From Spirosoma telluris (GTDB taxonomy: Bacteria; Bacteroidota; Bacteroidia; Cytophagales; Spirosomataceae), in contig QLII01000001.1 of assembly GCA_003259005.1 (NCBI GenBank), positions 1,364,001 through 1,428,000 on the forward strand: a DNA stretch of 64,000 nt. Reading direction: 5' to 3'. Below are positions 1-9,929 of this stretch, piece by piece (positions within the stretch are counted from its first letter, which is position 1; each line of letters opens with the position of its first letter). The notes beneath the pieces are model-generated. The model did not search any database. It was given only the letters and a program-made list of their open reading frames with translations, and was not told the DNA's origin. The position numbers were made by a program, and so were the translations under genes.

Positions 1-1198
1 ATGCAGGCCAGCAGGAGGATAAACAGGGCAATTACCGAAAAGATGTATACGTATTTGATGTCGCCGTTGGCCTCTATTTCATCATCTAAATCGGAATATA
101 AATGAATGGCCGTTACGGGTTGGAAGCCAAAGCCGATTCGATTGCCTTTTTGCAGGAATTCGGCAAGGTCAATCCCGAGGAATTCCTTAATTTCTGTGGC
201 CATGTACTTACGCAGAAATCCCTGGCTTTGAGCTTCTACCTTCCGAACGGAGTACCCATCCCGAAGCAGCACGTAGGTGTAGGCACCGCTGGCCAACCAT
301 TTAACCCCCTGGTTAACGGACGGGAACGAACCAAATAGATCGTAATGAAAGTGAGTGTTGGATGGAACATCGGCACAGACGCCGGTGACCCGAAAAACGC
401 CCAAATTGCCCACCGACAACGTTTTCCCGATGGGGTCTGCCTGACCAAAATACTTCCGGGCGGTTGTTTGTGTGAGAACCAGTGTTTTGGGCTCAACGAG
501 TACGCTTGCCTTGTGTCCTTTTAGCAGTGGAATTGAGAAAACCGAGAAGAAGTTTGAATCAACAAAGGCTACATGCCCTTCTTTAAAGGTTTCCTGCCCG
601 TTTTTAACCAGGAAATCACCATCGTCGCGCAGACGGGTAATGGCCTCCACGCCTGGGTAGTCACGCAGCAGGGCTGGCCCTGCGGGTTCGGCTGAATACG
701 CATAATTGATGTCTTTTTCACCCAATCGGGTATGCAGGGTCATCCGATACAGTCGCTCTGCATGGGTGTGGTAGCGGTCGTAGCTTAGTTCGTGTAGCAC
801 GAAGAGAACAATCAGCAGGCAGGTTGCCAACCCCACGGCTAAGCCGATAATGTTGATGGCTGTAAACGCTTTATGCCGCCACAGGTTGCGGAAAGCGATG
901 GTCAGGTAGTTTGAGAGCATGTCCGTAAACAAGGGTTTAGCATACACATTGTCATGGCTATAGTTGGGCTCGACCTTTCGTCGTTTGGCAAAGAAAGGCG
1001 TCAGGCAGTTCAGCACCGCCCAGACGTAGTCGCGTCGGGCATGGGCCAGACCCACCTGCGCAACCTGCTTATGAAAGGCTTCATGTAAGTCACCCTGCAC
1101 ATACTCCAGCAAGTGAGGGGCTACAAACCATTCCAAGAGCTTATCTGCCCAGCGGGGCGGCTGTCGGTCTGGTTGGAAGAAGGACGTTTTCGAAACAT
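1..1198 (-). CDS. MacB/FtsX-type ABC transporter permease, prefix-domain type (partial)
   Basis: Inner-membrane permease of the MacB/FtsX class. The N-terminus has a soluble prefix domain (PPRWADKLLEW...VQGDLHE, about residues 15-70). This is the 'permease prefix domain 2' common in Cytophagales, where such genes follow padR. A first membrane helix (AFTAINIIGLAVGLATCLL) and a long extracytoplasmic MacB_PCD-like region follow; the gene leaves the window in the next helix (IFSVIALFILLLACI). The start is the ATG at 1198, just after padR. From that ATG the frame holds for about 15 codons and then breaks at the CCCC run near 1154-1157. Adding one C restores one open frame to base 1, so the break is probably a sequencing error. 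The partner ATPase is not in the window. The likely role is export of a drug, peptide or lipid, controlled by PadR; the substrate is unknown. Confidence 0.85.
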
Positions 1199-1213
1199 GG
1201 GTTTAGAAAAAGC

Positions 1214-1551
1214 TTAAAGGCCCAAAAGCTGTAGTTTTTCCTGGGGAATGGACTGCCAGAGCCGGGTTCGCATCTGCTGAATGTCCAATAAGACCTTCCC
1301 CCTTCAGCCGTCAGGGCAAACAAACGCTTACTTCGGCCTCCTCGCTCAGCAGTCGCCCCGCCCACAGAGGATGACAGAAAGCCTTTTTCTTCGAGTCGGT
1401 AAAGGGTTGTATGCACCGCACTGATGGTGAAGCTTCGGCCGGTTTGCAGTTGGAGTTGCTCCATGACTGGCACGCCATAAACATCCTCCGTGCTGGAAGC
1501 CACAACCAGTAGCACCAACTCTTCGAGCTCCCCTAGTATGGTCTTTTTCAT
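1214..1551 (-). CDS. PadR family transcriptional regulator (frameshifted)
   Basis: Winged-helix PadR regulator. The start MKKTILGELEELVLL and the motif SAVHTTLYRLEEKGFL (winged helix) followed by GGATAERGGRSKRLF are typical of the short PadR proteins that precede MacB-like permeases in Cytophagales. After LTAEG the frame breaks at the CCCCC run at 1298-1302. With one more G on the coding strand the protein ends KVLLDIQQMRTRLWQS...LLGL and stops at 1214, a normal length of about 112 residues. It is 15 bp upstream of the permease ATG and almost certainly co-transcribed with it. A strong nested palindrome directly upstream (1558-1602) suggests autorepression. Confidence 0.88.
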
Positions 1552-1557
1552 GAATAA

Positions 1558-1602
1558 GCACGTGATTTGATTAGATACAATATCTTAAATCAAATCACGT
1601 GC
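1558..1602. promoter_or_regulatory. Nested palindrome upstream of padR, probable PadR operator
   Basis: A perfect 14-bp inverted repeat (GCACGTGATTTGAT, 17-bp spacer, ATCAAATCACGTGC) begins 6 bp upstream of the padR ATG. The spacer holds a second palindrome, AGATA-CAA-TATCT on the + strand. PadR proteins bind dyad sequences near their own promoters, so this is a good candidate operator for the padR-permease operon. The symmetry is seen directly; the binding role is inferred. Confidence 0.6.
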
Positions 1603-1810
1603 CAGATATAAAAACAGGCTTTAGAGCACTTCTTAGCTATAAATAGAAGGGTAACCTGTCCAGAAACGGACGAATGAATGTCCATGACTGGACAATGGCT
1701 AACGGACGTATATATCGTTTTTACGGCGGGTAATTACCGGTTCGATTTCAATACCAAGTGAGCGACATTCTCTTAAAACACAATTTTCCTTTTTTTCAGA
1801 CTATAGACCC

Positions 1811-2089
1811 TTATTTTCGATCCGAATGACCCAGATCTTTTTCTGGATTCACTACGTCTCGTACTAGCTGCTTCAACTCCTTTATTTCCGGAAATCGACC
1901 CGCTACTTTTCGGTCGAAGATGGCTTGCTCATCAACATGGATTGAAAAACGCCCACTGAATTCGGAAGGCTTTAGGAATACGCCGTGAATATCATCAGTG
2001 AACGTTGTCAGTAATTCCTGCGCCATCCAGGCCGACCGGAGTAGCCAGCCACATTTTGGGCAGTATTCTATTGTGATTGTGGGTTTCAT
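1811..2089 (-). CDS. SelT/SelW/SelH-like (Rdx family) thioredoxin-fold protein
   Basis: A 92-residue protein matching the Rdx family. It has an N-terminal beta strand followed by CPKCGW (a CxxC redox pair at about residues 10-13), then LLRSAWMAQELLTTF, and the characteristic GxFxIxVDE strand (SGRFSIHVDEQAIFDRK). The C-terminal FPEIKELKQLVRD helix also fits. These are small cytosolic thiol redox proteins; here both positions are Cys rather than selenocysteine. Their bacterial substrates are not established. It is 12 bp downstream of the CvfB-like gene on the same strand and probably co-transcribed with it. Confidence 0.85.
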   Translation of the reverse strand: MKPTITIEYCPKCGWLLRSAWMAQELLTTFTDDIHGVFLKPSEFSGRFSIHVDEQAIFDRKVAGRFPEIKELKQLVRDVVNPEKDLGHSDRK

Positions 2090-2101
2090 CTGCTTACATA
2101 A

Positions 2102-2952
2102 TTACACCAACCGAATCCCTTCCGCTTCCAGCACAATTTTCCGTTCCCGATACAAAGTTCCGATGGCTTTTTTAAACGTTTTTTTACTCATTTCCAGGGC
2201 GCTATAAATCGCTTCGGGCGGGCTATTATCGGTAAGTGGCAGGAAGCCGTTTTCGGCTTTGAGGGTAGCCAGAATGCGCCGGGCGTTGGGTTCAACGTTG
2301 TCGAAGCCCGTTTTTTGCAAACTCACATCTACGAGATTATCATCGCGAATCGTTTTGATATAGCCAATGAGTGGGTCGCCGGGCTGGACAGTCCTGAAAA
2401 TTTCGTTGCCATAAATCAATCCTTTATACCGGTTATTGATGATGACATTCACCCCCAGATCCGTGATTTCGTAGGCTAGTAGCTGAACCTCATCTCCCAC
2501 TTGCAGGTCGCTAACATCGGGGTCCAGAAACCGACTTACTTTGCTCGATGCCACTAAGCGATTCGTCCGACGGTCAAGGTACATGAAGACGACGTACCAC
2601 TCCCCACTTTCATTGGATGAGCCTGTTCGCGGTGAGGTACCAGCAGATCTTTTTCAAGCCCCCAATTCAGAAAAGCCCCGGCACTGGTAACGGCCACTAC
2701 TTCCAACGCAGCAAACTCATCGCGATGAATGGCGGGCGTTAAGGTGGTGGCAATAGGGCGATCTTCTGAATCTGTGTAGACGAACACATCGATGTCGTCG
2801 TCTACGACCAGCGTATCAGGAACATATTTATTGGGCAGCAATATATCATTACTAAAATCCTGGCTTTTCCTGTCCGACAGGTCACCAAGGAAGAACCCAA
2901 CGCTGGTTTGGCGCAGAGCCGTTAAGGTATTAATTCGTCCAATATGAATCAT
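2102..2952 (-). CDS. CvfB-like S1-domain RNA-binding protein (frameshifted)
   Basis: Resembles the CvfB/YitL family of cytosolic RNA-binding proteins with tandem S1-like domains and a C-terminal winged helix. The N-terminal half has S1-like strands (GFFLGD..., DDIDVFVYTDSEDRPIATT, VVAVTSAGAFLNWGLEKDLLVP). The second half continues YLDRRTNRLVASSKV, another S1 repeat (LGVNVIINNRYKGLIYGNEIF) and the winged-helix tail (SALEMSKKTFKKAIGTLYRE). The two halves lie in different frames. Adding one G at the CCCC run 2602-2605 joins them as KVGEWYVVFMYLDRR, giving about 284 residues, normal for the family. Known members influence virulence and stress gene expression; the role here is not known. Confidence 0.85.
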
Positions 2953-3229
2953 AAGTACAAAACACGTTCGTAACCCATGTACCAGGTGTAAGAACAGGCG
3001 AAAGTTAGGAATTTTTAAGCGGGCTACCGTCGCAAAATTGCAACAAACGGTTTGACGTTATACGTTAGCCAATATGACTAAAGAAGGCACTGACCCTCAG
3101 TTGGTTCAGGCAAACGCATTAAAAACCGTTCATTGAAGTGAATTCGAAATATAAGTATAGTATTGATTATCAGGACACTAATACGACCCTAGGATCGTTA
3201 TAAACCCAGTACCATCCTGAAATTAAGTT

Positions 3230-4089
3230 TTGTTCAAACGTATTGGATTTTCAGTTTTGATGGCCGCACTCCGTCCGGCTGTCGCTATTGCCGCGAAATT
3301 TATTCCCCTACAAGTAGGCCCTGCATCGCTCCTCAATCTCTCTAAAACCAGTATAGTTGCCAAATCGGATGCAACATCGGCAGATAATGACCGGGCAAAT
3401 TCGGCACCTATACTCCGACCTGTCAGCACCACAGCACCTGATCTGCCCTTGCTCGATGTCGATTTCTGCGGGGAATGTTTACCCCTCGATCAAACCGATG
3501 TTGTTGACCGCTGGAAGCACGTTTTCAGCTTGTTTCGTCCCCATGCCAGTGATCTGGGTGACCTTCGCCAGCGGCCGATGCGTTCTTTCCGGTTATCAAT
3601 CCCATTTTAGCGAAATACGGCATTCCCGACGATTTTCGGTATGTCCCTCTAGCCGAAAGTGCACTCCGCCCAAAAGCTATTTCCAGAGCGGGGGCCGCTG
3701 GTTATTGGCAACTCATGCCCGGCACCGCCCGCGACCTGGGGCTGAAAGTGGGCAAACGAATCGACGAGCGTTTCAACGTCCAGAAAGCCACTGATGCCGC
3801 CTGCCGCTATTTACGTTCCCTGTATACCCAGCTTGGCTCCTGGTCATTGGTGGCGGCTGCTTATAATGCTGGACCGGGATTGTTGAAAAATCAGCTTAAA
3901 CGACATGACCATCGCGATTATTACCGGATGAGTTTGCCGCGAGAAACCCGTTATTATCTCTATCGGGTATTGCTTTACAAAGAAGTACTGTCACGGCCAG
4001 ATGACTACTCTTCGTTTCTGTCACTGGCTTCCGCCACTCAATTATTATCACAGCCCTGGATACGGTCTGAATGGCGTCAAGCGGCCTAG
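3230..4089 (+). CDS. Lytic transglycosylase, SLT domain (frameshifted)
   Basis: Periplasmic murein lytic transglycosylase of the MltD/Slt-like class, which cleaves the MurNAc-GlcNAc bond to form 1,6-anhydroMurNAc. It has a hydrophobic N-terminus and then the SLT domain: PLAESAL with the catalytic Glu, GAAGYWQLMP, AACRYL, and AAYNAGPG. The frame breaks near GGCC 3573-3576; one added G/C joins DLRQR to DAFFPVINPILAKYGIP. No LysM repeat is present. The start is uncertain: a TTG at 3230 follows an in-frame stop, and an ATG at 3260 is the alternative. A strong hairpin terminator follows the stop codon. Confidence 0.85.
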
Positions 4090-4094
4090 TAATG

Positions 4095-4136
4095 AGTAGC
4101 CTAAACCAAAAATTTGTTGAGTTTAGGCTACTTTTC
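4095..4136 (+). terminator. Rho-independent terminator after the transglycosylase gene
   Basis: Perfect 12-bp inverted repeat AGTAGCCTAAAC / GTTTAGGCTACT (4095-4106 and 4121-4132) with a 14-base loop, followed by TTTTC. It lies 5 bases after the stop codon at 4089. Confidence 0.8.
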
Positions 4137-4227
4137 ATCAAATTAAAACCACTGCTTCATAAATCAGTTATTAGATTACAGCCACTAGGTGCGTATCTTG
4201 TCGGCTCTTTCTCCATCCAGCGTTTGA

Positions 4228-5037
4228 ATGCAGTCTGATACCACTAAATCTACCGATTCGACATCGGGCCGTACCGTAACCACCCGGCGGCTTGATAAAT
4301 TCTTTCTGAACCTGGCTGATGTCTCAGCATTTGTCAGCCGTTTCTTTCGGGAAGCGGTCCTGCCTCCCTATGAATTTAAGGAGATTGTCCGGCAATGTTT
4401 CGAAGTTGGTTATCGCTCGCTGTTACTGATTTCGACTACGGGCTTCATTACGGGTATCGTTTTCACGAACCAGTCTAGGCCTTCCTTGTCCGAATTCGGC
4501 GCCACCTCCTGGCTCCCTTCGTTAATTGCAATTGCCATTGTGCGGGCACTGGGGCCGCTCGTCACGGCGCTGATTGCAGCGGGTAAAGTTGGTTCGAGCA
4601 TTGGGGCCGAATTAGGCTCTATGAATGTTACCGAACAGATTGATGCAATGGAAGTATCCGGCACGAATCCCTTTAAGTTTCTGGTTGTTAGTCGCGTACT
4701 CGCAACCTCGATTACAATCCCCATTCTGACGATGTACACCATTTTTGTGGCCTTGATGGGGGCTTACATCAATGTCAATTTAAATGAGCAGACCAGTTTT
4801 ATTTCCTTTATACAGGAAGTTTTTGGGGCTATATCCTACGTCGATATTTTTGCATCCGTGACAAAATCCATTGTATTTGGCTTCACAATAGGCATGGTTG
4901 GCTGTTACAAAGGCTATCATTCGTCGAAGGGTACCGAAGGGGTTGGTAAAGCGGCCAATTCATCGGTGGTCACGGCGATGTTCCTGGTTTTTATTGAAGA
5001 ATTGTTATCACTTCAAATTATTTCTGCATTTCGGTAA
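4228..5037 (+). CDS. mlaE: MlaE family ABC transporter permease
   Basis: Inner-membrane permease of the Mla-type phospholipid importer/exporter, which moves glycerophospholipids between the membranes. The 269-residue length is typical. The hallmark stretch VRALGPLVTALIAAGKVGSSIGAELGSM-VTEQIDAM is present at about residues 100-135, with about five membrane segments (LLLISTTGFITGIVF near the N-terminus, ISIVFGFTIGM-like and VVTAMFLVFIEELL near the end). It is the first gene of mlaE-mlaF-mlaD, the common Bacteroidota order. The next ATG begins 2 bases after its stop. Confidence 0.95.
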   Translation: MQSDTTKSTDSTSGRTVTTRRLDKFFLNLADVSAFVSRFFREAVLPPYEFKEIVRQCFEVGYRSLLLISTTGFITGIVFTNQSRPSLSEFGATSWLPSLIAIAIVRALGPLVTALIAAGKVGSSIGAELGSMNVTEQIDAMEVSGTNPFKFLVVSRVLATSITIPILTMYTIFVALMGAYINVNLNEQTSFISFIQEVFGAISYVDIFASVTKSIVFGFTIGMVGCYKGYHSSKGTEGVGKAANSSVVTAMFLVFIEELLSLQIISAFR

Positions 5038-5038
5038 T

Positions 5039-5803
5039 ATGAGTAAGGCGACTACCCCAACCGAAACGGTCATCTCCATCAAAGGCTTACGCAAATCATT
5101 TGGCAATTTGCATGTCTTACGGGGTATCGATCTGGAAGTCAAGCGGGGCGAGAATGTAGCGGTACTGGGTCGATCCGGAACGGGGAAATCGGTGCTGATT
5201 AAAATTATGGTCGGCTTGCTTAAGCCCGATGCGGGTAAAGTCGTGGTATTGGGAGAAGACGTTGAGCAACTTCGGGGCAAAGAGTTGGATGCATTTCGGC
5301 AGAAAGTCGGGTTTTCGTTTCAAAGCAGCGCCCTCTACGACAGTATGAGTATTCGGGAAAATCTGGAATTCCCGCTGGTCCGTAACGTGCGCAATCTTAG
5401 TCGGGAAGACATCGACAAAGCCGTTGAAAAAGCCCTGGAAGATGTAGGGCTGTCGCAGACTATCAACCAGATGCCATCAGAGCTTTCGGGTGGGCAACGT
5501 AAACGGATCGGTATTGCCCGGACGCTGATTCTGAAACCCGAAATTATGCTCTATGATGAACCAACAGCTGGTTTGGACCCAATTACGAGCGTCGAAATCA
5601 ACAACCTGATCAACGATGTTCGTGAACGATTAGGGGCCACCTCAATCATTATCACTCACGACCTGACCTGTGCTAAAACTACTGGCGATCGGGTAGCCAT
5701 GCTCCTGGACGGAAAATTTGAACGGGTCGGCCCGTTTGATGAAGTCTTTGCAGACAAAGACGAGCGAATTCAACAGTTTTACAATTATAAGTTTGTGGAT
5801 TAA
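5039..5803 (+). CDS. mlaF: MlaF family ABC transporter ATP-binding protein
   Basis: ATPase of the Mla lipid transporter. It shows Walker A GRSGTGKS (about residues 45-52), the Q-loop (FSFQSSAL), signature LSGGQRKR, Walker B IMLYDEPTAGLD and the switch His (IITHD). The start at 5039 is preferred over upstream alternatives because MSKATTPTETVISIKGL is the natural N-terminus and the spacing from the mlaE stop is 1 base, implying translational coupling. The length of 254 residues is normal. MlaB, the STAS partner of Proteobacteria, is not present next to it, as is usual in Bacteroidota. Confidence 0.95.
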   Translation: MSKATTPTETVISIKGLRKSFGNLHVLRGIDLEVKRGENVAVLGRSGTGKSVLIKIMVGLLKPDAGKVVVLGEDVEQLRGKELDAFRQKVGFSFQSSALYDSMSIRENLEFPLVRNVRNLSREDIDKAVEKALEDVGLSQTINQMPSELSGGQRKRIGIARTLILKPEIMLYDEPTAGLDPITSVEINNLINDVRERLGATSIIITHDLTCAKTTGDRVAMLLDGKFERVGPFDEVFADKDERIQQFYNYKFVD

Positions 5804-5814
5804 ACACTATACGT

Positions 5815-5890
5815 CATTCGTGGTTAGTCAATTGTCGTTAGACTATGGAACTAGCGAACGATCCATGAACAACCTACTATTGACTGACAG
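5815..5890. repeat. Degenerate TTAGTC/GACTAA palindromic intergenic repeat
   Basis: The mlaF-mlaD spacer contains repeated TTAGTC/TTAGAC words on one side (GGTTAGTCAATTGTCGTTAGAC) and their complement on the other (CTATTGACTGACAGC). The same wording occurs at 20592-20680, so this is a dispersed element rather than an mla-specific signal. Confidence 0.5.
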
Positions 5891-5910
5891 CTAAAGACTT
5901 ACTACTATTT

Positions 5911-6935
5911 ATGAGTACCGAATCAACTAAACGCTCCGTTATTGTAGGCATTTTTGTCCTGCTGGGCATTCTTATTTTTGTGGCGGGGTGTTTGTGCTGG
6001 GTGGACAGCAAAAACGCTTTACCAAAAGCATACGGCTTATTGCCCTTTTCAAAGACGTAGGGGGACTTAAAGCCGGTAATAATGTCTGGTTTTCAGGGGT
6101 AAAAATTGGCACCGTTAAGCGGATCAGTTTTTACAAGAATGCCCAGGTGGAAGTGGATATGAATATCGAAGAAAGTTCGAAACAATATATCCGGAAAGAC
6201 GCTAGTGCAACCATCGGTTCGGATGGATTGATTGGCAATAAGATTGTGGTTATTGCCGGTGGCACTACGAGTCACCCCGAAGTTGAAGATGGCGACCAGA
6301 TTCAAACCTCAGCCGCGTTAAGCTCGGATCAGATTATGGCTACGTTGCAGGAAAACAACAATAATCTACTGCGCGTAACCAACGACTTCAAAGAGCTTGT
6401 AGGCAACCTCCGCAAGGGAAAAGGCACCGTTGGCGCCGTTCTCACCGACTCACTGGTAGCGGAGAACTTCAAAAAAGCCATGAGAAATCTGGAAAAGGCA
6501 TCCGATAATACGGTCAAAGTAACGGGTTCTGTCTCTCAGTTTGCCGCCCGCCTTAATACGAAAGGAACGCTGGCCAATGAATTAGTTACCGATACCACGG
6601 TATTCAAGCGGCTAAGCCGGTCGGCCTCTCGCTTCGAAGCGGCTGTAACGGCGGCTGATCAGAGTGTTAGCACCCTTCGCCAGACATCCGAGAACCTGAA
6701 TAAAGCTTCCGAAAAACTAAATAACACGAACAGTCCATTGGGCGTGTTGCTCACCGATAAGGAAACTGCCGGTAATCTCCGTACCGCGATCGGCAACTTA
6801 AGCAAGGGAAGTGCCTTACTTAACGAAGATTTGAAAGCGGCTCAGAGCAATTTCCTGCTGCGTGGATTCTTCAAAAAACAGGCAAAGGCAACGGCCAAAC
6901 AAAAGGCTGATAGCGCAGCTACAGCAAAGCCATAG
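5911..6935 (+). CDS. mlaD: MlaD family substrate-binding protein (MCE domain, frameshifted)
   Basis: Lipid-binding MCE protein anchored in the inner membrane. The start is MSTESTKRSVIVGIFVLLGILIFVAG, a single N-terminal membrane helix. The frame breaks at GGGG 5985-5988, and one added G gives VFVLGGQQKRFTKSI. The MCE core follows (LFKDVGGLKAGNNVWFSGVKIGTV ... GSDGLIGNKIVVIAGG). The C-terminal half is a long helical region with repeated NLRKGKGTVGAVLTD / NSPLGVLLTDKETAGNLR motifs, typical of MCE proteins. About 342 residues when repaired. It is the third gene of the mla operon, separated from mlaF by 107 bp holding a repeat, and ends at a hairpin terminator. Confidence 0.92.
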
Positions 6936-6955
6936 GCAAGGTTTCCTAAAACAAA

Positions 6956-6988
6956 AACTTCCCGAAAGTTATTAACTTTCGGGAAGTT
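6956..6988. terminator. Bidirectional hairpin terminator between mlaD and the DUF2807 gene
   Basis: Perfect 15-bp arms AACTTCCCGAAAGTT / AACTTTCGGGAAGTT with a 3-base loop, between two convergent genes, preceded by AAAAA and so able to act in both directions. The same hairpin (14 of the 15 arm bases) recurs at 17243-17273. Confidence 0.75.
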
Positions 6989-7005
6989 GACCGCAAGTTT
7001 TATAC

Positions 7006-7741
7006 CTATTCAGCTTGCACCGTGCTGGCCCCGCTAACTTTTTTGGCAACTGCCGGAGTTCCCCTATAACGGATAGTACTGGCCCCTCGCTTCGACCACC
7101 AAGGATGCATTTACGTTAACAGTTGCTTTGCTTGCTCCAGATAACCCAAGCCCGGCATTGTCGACCGGGTAGCTAAAGGCCTGCAAGATTGAGGCACCGG
7201 ATAATTCGGCTGATAACCAGCTTCCCTGTCCACTCAATTGCAGCGACGATGCACCGGATAAATCAATCGTAGTGCGACTAGACTGCCCAATGAACTGGCC
7301 CTCGGAAGCGCCTGACAGGCTTATATCCAGATCATTTAAGCTCGTAAATCCAGTAATTGTAGAACGACTCGCTCCAGAAAAGGAAACTCCGCGCAACGTT
7401 GGCATAGTGATTCGGAAAGTTGTGGGGTACTGCCGATTTCGGGCAATTCGGTACTGAGCGTTGAGTGTGCCATTACGCGTATAGACTTGCAAGTCATCAA
7501 GATTCCGGCGATCCCCCTCGGCGGTAATACTGAAGGTAGATCCTTGTTGCACCGTAATAATAAAGGCACTTCCCATATCGAGCCGATCGAAGTTGGTTAG
7601 GGCATAGGTTTGCTGGTCACTCTGGTAGGGGCCTACGTCTTCCCGTATTAAGGAGCAACCCGTTACGGTTAGTAGGAAGAAAAGCAGGCAGATTGGGTAG
7701 AACAAGTTGTGTTTCCGCTTCATAATTTTGGTTGTGTTCAT
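7006..7741 (-). CDS. DUF2807 (GIN domain) head protein, lipoprotein (frameshifted)
   Basis: Secreted lipoprotein-like protein. The N-terminus has a signal ending in a lipobox-like LLTVTGCSL (Cys near residue 29). The rest is the beta-helical GIN/DUF2807 fold with recurring 'SGAS' turns (FSGASRS, LSGASEG, LSGASSL, LSGASIL, LSGASKA), a family widespread in Bacteroidota and of unknown function. Near the end the frame breaks at the CCCC run 7083-7086. In the other frame the tail reads ASTIRYRGTPAVAKKVSGAS and stops at 7006, a normal family ending. Restoring it needs either one base fewer or two more, the only break here not fixed by one added base. Convergent with mlaD. Confidence 0.85.
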
Positions 7742-7902
7742 CTTAATTCAGTTGTTTTTTGGATCATGACAACTGTATTTATGGATACCCCTATCTGAAA
7801 CAGGAAATTTTTTAAATCTTGGGGTAGCCTCTTAATCTATAATGCCAGGTACGCAAACTTTGAGGCTGTTTAAACTTTTCTTAAAGACAGCGTAAAATGC
7901 TG

Positions 7903-7969
7903 TAGTGCCGACCGTCCCGGTCGGTCGGTAAGCTACTTAGTTCTCACCCAACCGGGACGGTCGGTACTA
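7903..7969. repeat. GACCGTCCCGGTCGG palindromic repeat, copy 1
   Basis: An inverted repeat with 19-bp arms (TAGTGCCGACCGTCCCGGT and ACCGGGACGGTCGGTACTA, one mismatch), each arm itself nearly palindromic. A related copy is at 16596-16668. It lies upstream of the DUF2807 gene and downstream of the STN gene. Confidence 0.65.
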
Positions 7970-7970
7970 T

Positions 7971-8022
7971 AGCCCAAAAAATCCTCGCAGTTTTGACAAA
8001 AGTTGGGTGGATTTTTTGGGCT
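7971..8022 (-). terminator. Hairpin terminator after the STN-domain gene
   Basis: Perfect 14-bp arms AGCCCAAAAAATCC / GGATTTTTTGGGCT (7971-7984, 8009-8022) directly after the stop codon at 8026 on the minus strand. The A/T runs within the arms provide the U-tract. Confidence 0.65.
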
Positions 8023-8025
8023 TCT

Positions 8026-9873
8026 TTATGAATTACCAAACCTCAGCCCGACCTGGAAGCCAATCCAGCCCCAGTGGTGGGCATTACTATAAGCATCTGT
8101 TTGGTCAGAGAAGAGAGAAATCTCAGGTTGTAATAAGGGTGGAGCCGTACCATCGTTGCTGAAATACCAATTGGCCGATGGACCGAAGGCAAGCGATAGA
8201 TGGCGGCTCAGTTTGGTTTCAATAAGCGTACTCAGGCGAATCTGATTGTTCCATCCATCGGAACGGCTAGTATTATCGAAATAATACAGGTGATGGTAGG
8301 TTCCTTCCAGATTCAATAACGTTGATCGGGAGAGTGTAAAGGCAGTACCGAGTCCATAGCCAGTACTCAGGCGAGGACTTCCCACTCGGTCGAAACTATG
8401 GCCAGCTGACAGTACATTATACAGCCGTCGGGTACCCGTTCTCAACGTTACATTAACTAGGTTAACTTCATTAGCAGCTATTTCAATTCGCTGGTAGCCC
8501 CCCTTTCGCACGAAACTTAGTAAGCCAATAGGTACGCTGCCTACCGTATCGGCTATATTAATCAGTCCTATCTGAAGGCCATTGGTGACACGGTGGGCAA
8601 AATTCAGGATGCCGCTAATTTGCCAGCCTCGGACATCACGCCGGGCAAAGTTGACTAACCCGCTACTTGAGCTCCTTCAATCGACAAGCCAGCCGTGTTA
8701 AGTAGGCCTGCGATCTGAACACCCTTCACATCCTGATTGGCATAATTAACCAGGCCCGCGAGTTGAGCCCCATCGACAGACTTTCCAGCCGTGTTAATCA
8801 GGCCACCAGCCTGTAGCCCTTTTATTTCCTGATTCGTGTAGTTGGCCAGCCCACCCAGCTGTACACCCGTAACCCTCCCTCCTACTATGTTTGCCAATCC
8901 ACCGGCCTGAAAGCCATGAACATCCGTTCGTACTAGATTCATCAACCCGCCAACTTCAAAAGCGCGCACACCGAATGAATAGCCCATCAATACATTCACA
9001 GAAATCCGGTTGCTAATGCGTCCACTTAACCGGTGATTGGTACCAAAAAGGGAAGGAATGACACCTGCCAGTCGCGGTAAAGGGTGTCGCGATTCAGGTT
9101 AACATCGTGGATGGCTTGCTGGGCCGAAACAAAAAGTCGCGTAATGCGCTGGCGACCCTGATCAAGTACGGACACGGTTTGTTGCTTCGACGTTGAATCG
9201 GGTAGGACCATTGGCAATTCGACAGGTACCGAAGCCAGTGTTCCTGCTGGTCGTGTTGTATCTTCGGTTACGCGTATGGGCAAAGTTTCCAGAGACATAC
9301 GAGCTGGCAGGGTGTCATCCGAATACTGAGTGAGTGCGTACTTCTGGATCGAATCAGAACCGTTTCGCCCACATACGCCCGCTTCCGAACATCCAGGCGA
9401 ACGGTTGGTAAATCAGTCGAAAGCCGAAGCCGATAATAACCGAATGGATTGCTGACGGTGGAAGCCAGGGTCGTTTTCTCAAATATACTGGCCTGGGCAA
9501 TGCGTTCACCCGTTTGTTCGTCGAGAATATAGCCGTCGAGCAGAAAGTTTTTGGGCGTTGGTTCCGGTGCTTCCGCCCGTACCAGAATGACATAATTCCC
9601 TCTCGATTTGAAGGTCACTTGATTCTGGAATACCCGATTGAGTACCTCCCGAACCGGCGTGTTCACCAAACGAAGGGTTACGACAGCTTTGCCATCGATA
9701 CGGGTTGGGCTGTACGAAAATTCAAAATTACCGGCCCGGCTAATTTGACCAAGGGCACTTTCGAGCGTAGCATTCCGAATATCTACCGAAATAAGCCGGT
9801 CCAGTGGCGGAACAGATTGGGCCACTAATCGACTCGGTGCAAAGAAGAAAAGGAGAATCAGGAAATAGCGCAT
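8026..9873 (-). CDS. STN + CarboxypepD_reg-like surface protein with GLxN repeats (frameshifted)
   Basis: Secreted or outer-membrane protein downstream of FecI/FecR. A signal peptide (MRYFLILLFFFAPSRLVAQ) is followed by an STN domain (about residues 25-110, RNATLESALGQISRAGNFEFSYSP). A carboxypeptidase-regulatory-like beta domain comes next (DGYILDEQTGERIAQASIF). A run of about ten ~20-residue repeats with GLxN cores (GLMNLV, GLANIV, GLANYT, GLINTA, GLVNYA, GLLNTA) then resembles LA_2272-type surface repeats. A beta-rich C-terminus ends the protein. Frames break near 9318, 9055 and 8660; each is fixed by one added G or C. An upstream ATG at 9933 overlaps the fecR stop (ATGA), but the signal peptide favours 9873. 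About 616 residues when repaired. Confidence 0.75.
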
Positions 9874-9929
9874 GACAACGAATTCAGATGGTTTTAGAGC
9901 AAGACAGTTATCACCGTCTTTGCCCCTAT

